A DNA stretch of 64,000 bases from Chrysophaeum taylorii (taxonomy: Eukaryota > Sar > Pelagophyceae > Pelagomonadales > Pelagomonadaceae): positions 1 through 64,000 of the forward strand of contig JAQMWT010000317.1 in NCBI GenBank assembly GCA_029834535.1. Reading direction: 5' to 3'. Below the pieces are notes generated by a model. The model ran no database searches. It saw only the letters and a program-made list of their open reading frames with translations, and was not told the origin of the DNA. Below are positions 60,861 to 64,000 of the stretch, piece after piece. Made by a program: the position numbers and the translations under genes. Numbering within the stretch: the stretch's first letter is position 1; every line of letters starts with the position of its first letter.

Positions 60861-62820
60861 GGAGGAAGGAGGGACTCCTAATTATATGGAGGGACTCCTA
60901 ATTATATTACGTATTTTACTTACGCATGGTCTCAGAATGAATGGATCATTCTGGACGGAGAGGAGAAAGGGGAAACCGAGGTTCTTTATTCTAAGAGGCC
61001 TCTGAGTTGCTTGGAGACGACACGTTCGCTACTACTATGGAAGGGTCCATGGAGATCCACACAACACCTCCTTGTGTTTCGTGTTGTCTCTCGACACACG
61101 AAACACCCAATATTATTATTATTATTATTATTATCATCGATGGCCACCGAGAGCATTATTTTTTTCCGGAGTTTATTATCATCATACGGGAGGGGTAGGA
61201 GCGATTCGCGACTGATCGATCGATCTTCTTAGGCGACGGCAACAACGCACGCAGTGCGAGAAAAAAAAAAATCTGCTTAAAAAAACTACTACTGTGGATA
61301 TCGGTGGCCATGAGCAACGAGCGGTTGCTGTTGACAGGCCTCGTGAACAACGGAGAGACGAGCTGGAATATTGGCGACAATACGGTCCGTCTTCAAGCGA
61401 GCCAGCTTTTGGTCGGCAGCTCCTTGGCGATGGAGGAGCACGGCGCATTCAGAACGAAGCGGTGCTCGACGTTCATGAGTCGACCAAGCTCTCGCCCAGT
61501 TGGATTGACGTCGATTCGTTCTCCGAGCATCGCCAGCACGGTCTTTCGTCCTTATTGGTGCTGACTTCCCAAAGTGCGTTCGTAGCTTGGCATGGAAACC
61601 ACAACAGCCGCGCGTAACGAGAAGTACAACAACGTAGCCTCAGGCCTTCCAACAAGCAGTTACCGGCAACTCACCGATGATGAAAGGAGATCGTGACAGT
61701 CCGCCGAGATTTAGTGGTCGCATCGCGCTCACCATCCGGCTCGCGAGCAACGTGACGTCAACGGCGATTACAAATTACGCCGGCCCCCGCCGCCGCACTG
61801 CGGCCATGATGCTAGTCTCCTCGTCGTCATTCCTGCGCACAAACGTGCGAAGAAGAACCCCGTCGTGTGGCGAGAGCCTGTCGCAGCTATGTGAAAGCAG
61901 TGTTCCGTTTGTCCCTCGCGGGCACGATGCCTTCTCCACAGCTCGCATTGAACCATAAAAATCCCCATGAGCTTGCTATGGCACGTCATGCACACGAACC
62001 AACCCTGGAGCAGTCCTCCAGAACAGCCGCATAGATGTTTCCGACGATTTTTTGTGGAGTGGCCGCTCCCGCTTCTGGCACTCGCCGTCGCAGACGCTCA
62101 CACCTGCCTAGTGCTCTAGGCATTACACATGTATGCCTTGCACGCTGGCCTCCTGGCACTTGCTTTCTCAAGGAGACGTGGGGAATTTAAACTTGGTATC
62201 CATACCTGTGTGGCTTGGCTTGGCTTTCATCGCGGCGGCTGTTAATTACGATACGCGTGTGTTTCGACGACCATGATCTACGATAATTTTTTTTTCGAAC
62301 GCTGGTTTAGATTAGTGTGTAGATATGATGCCTTAAGATGCCGGTGAATCAGAGGTACCTTCGATGCTCTTCGGCTGATTGCTTGTTTGGATGATGGTGG
62401 TTGACGATGGTATTTTTCTGTTTGTTCCATCGTTGATCCGACGTTGACCGAACGGCCTTGAAATATTTTAATGCTCTGTTCCGGGCACCAACACTCTCGA
62501 TCTCCATCGAATGGCTCTCTAGCCATTCGTTACCGCTCTCGTCGTTCGGTACCATAACCAACCTCTGTCTGTGTTCACCACCTCGCCTAAACGGTAGCAG
62601 GTAGTGGTTGTCAATCCTCGGCCCTATCAAAAACAAAGCGAGCGCACAAACTCATCATCATCACCATCGTGTCTCACATCGCGCTCAATGAGTGATCAAG
62701 CCGCAAACACGAAGTTCAACGTGGCAAGCTTTTTTTCTGGCGCATCTGGAATGGCATCCATGCGGACGTTCTTTCGCCGCCAAATCAAAAATAGCCCCGG
62801 CTTGGCGACAGCCCCGAGTA
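60861..62820. other. Intergenic, no confident gene
   Basis: It includes a 20-bp direct repeat (GGAGGGACTCCTAATTATAT at ~60871 and ~60891) and a TTA run (61110-61131). Plus ORFs at 61294-61617 and 61304-61564 overlap in two frames and show no motif. Confidence 0.4.
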
Positions 62821-63184
62821 GCTTGACGAGCACAACGATGAGCAGTTTGACGTGGTGCTCGAGGCTCCGAAATCTCGGCCGCAAAATTCAAAGAGGCACG
62901 ATAAGGGGGCCTCCGGCATGCCCGCGACCACACTGTCTGTGACTGATCACGAATGTCGCATCGCATCGACCCTCGGGGAGACCGACACCTCGCTCTTTAA
63001 ACTGTCTACGAGGGCATTTGGCGAGGCTGCTGCCAACGCTGCCGCAAAGGAACTTGTGGCCCTCTCAACAATCTCTTTCATTGAAAAGTCCCGACCTTCC
63101 TCGGCGAGTTTGCCCCCTGCAGCACAGACGTCATCAGTGTGCCCCAAAGATATCGCCAAGCGAGGAGCTCGCGTGATTGCGTAA
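62821..63184 (+). CDS. Possible exon of an unrecognised gene
   Basis: One plus frame reads naturally from just after a TAG that could be a splice acceptor (CCCCGAGTAG|CTTGACGAGC): EQFDVVLEAPKSRPQNSKRH, IASTLGETDTSLFKLSTRAF and AAKELVALSTISFIEKSRPS, to a TAA at 63182. No upstream exon could be fixed, although MSDQAANTKFNVASFFSGAS near 62689 is a candidate in another frame. No domain was recognised. Confidence 0.3.
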
Positions 63185-63871
63185 AAAAAAGTCGAAAGCG
63201 CGTCATCTCGCTCGAAAGAGAGTGGGAGGTGCACATGCAGCTCAAGTCACCGTCGCGCACAAACAAGGTACCTCAAGCACGAGCGCACCACGCACGTCCG
63301 TCGTCGTCCGGGATAATCCTCCTCGACCTGGCTCGCGATCACGCGACGCGGAACCAAAATCAGTTGGAGGAGTAGTTGCTTCCTTCTTCCAATGGCGTCA
63401 CCGAAGGCAGAGCGTCAGCGCGCCGACTGTGCTCACGACGTGGCGGCGGTGAGAAACGAGGGTACAGGACTGAAGAATGTTGGGCAACGAAGCGGCGGCA
63501 ATGCCATTGATGCAATGCAATCAACTTACCTCCTTATCAACAACTGTCCCAAAATGCAGGTTCCAAGAGCCCTAGATGATGGCTCTGCATTAATATTTTT
63601 TCTTCAAGACAAACCGCCGCGACCACCGACCAAACGAGTATGCATGCATAGACTATTATTATTATTATTATCAAGAAAAAGATGAAAACGCTAGCACGGG
63701 GGACACTTTCCATTAATAATGTGGAGACAGCTGAGTGTTTTGGACAAAGTAAGAAGAACGCGGCGAGGGACGTGAGCGCCCACGGATCGTGGAAGAGTCT
63801 GTCGTTGCTTGAGAGGAATGAATTATGAAAAAGACACTTGGATAGGTGTAGACTTCCGAACTAAAAGCTAT
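63185..63871. other. Intergenic, no gene seen
   Basis: TTA run at about 63654-63671. Short plus ORFs show no motif. Confidence 0.4.
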
Positions 63872-64000
63872 CTATCGTCGGTCTTGGTGGTCGACGTGAA
63901 CCCAGTTCTCTTCATCATCCTGAGAACGAACGAGCTCGGTGGTCTTTTCGTCACCGTCTATGTCCACCGAAGAGACGAAGGAGGCGCCTTCATCCTCGAG
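63872..64000 (-). CDS. 3' end of a gene running off the right edge
   Basis: The minus strand is open from the edge to a TAG at 63872-63874, encoding 42 acidic, natural-looking residues (SSVDIDGDEKTTELVRSQDD, then EENWVHVDHQDRR). The upstream part is outside the window, so the product is unknown. The acidic hydrophilic tail suggests a cytosolic or nuclear C-terminus. Confidence 0.5.
   Translation of the reverse strand, partial: LEDEGASFVSSVDIDGDEKTTELVRSQDDEENWVHVDHQDRR

Overview
The window is nuclear DNA of a microbial eukaryote. Genes have ATG starts with few or no introns, one clear GT-AG intron is visible (16101-16211), and the genes are eukaryote-specific: COG6, an OCRL-type inositol 5-phosphatase, a DM10/EFHC axonemal protein, USP39, mitoribosomal mS33 and a Bax-inhibitor/LFG protein. 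The DM10 protein and a degenerate soluble-adenylyl-cyclase-like protein point to a flagellated cell. The GC-rich, compact, intron-poor style would fit a stramenopile-type alga or flagellate; that placement is a low-confidence inference.

Two gene-dense islands flank a transposon-rich core. Left island (1-18.6 kb): a large multi-pass membrane protein running off the left edge (minus), a secreted or type I LamG/cadherin-like surface protein, a broken Harbinger transposon, a 2.2-kb gene-poor stretch, then the divergent pair COG6 / inositol 5-phosphatase and the DM10 protein. Right island (54.2-60.9 kb): LFG/TMBIM and a cyclase-like protein divergent from a 98-bp spacer, an OTU protease convergent with the latter across 48 bp, and mS33/USP39 divergent across 95 bp. 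The last 3 kb are mostly anonymous, with the 3' end of another gene at the right edge (minus).

Core (18.6-54 kb): a short-chain dehydrogenase gene with a short retroelement inserted just before its ATG; a 5,029-bp copia LTR retrotransposon (88-bp TG..CA LTRs, 5-bp target duplication, primer-binding site) splitting an ORF that begins with a signal peptide; two small candidate host genes (28.8-29.9 kb); a tandem array of three Helitron-type helicase tails (33.9-36.9 kb); an APE-type LINE (49.0-52.4 kb); three short, internally deleted elements sharing the LINE's ends, each with 12-13-bp target duplications; and a 4.4-kb segmental duplication carrying a sulfotransferase-like gene. A coiled-coil orphan family that I do not recognise occurs as two independent ~3-kb decayed copies (30.7-33.7 kb, and 47.2-53.9 kb interrupted by the LINE and a short element).

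Nesting gives a partial history: orphan gene, then LINE insertion and LINE decay, then segmental duplication, then a 435-bp insertion that places a TATA box upstream of only one sulfotransferase copy. No rRNA gene, complete tRNA gene or CRISPR array was seen. All homology calls are from reading motifs by eye; no database search was possible.
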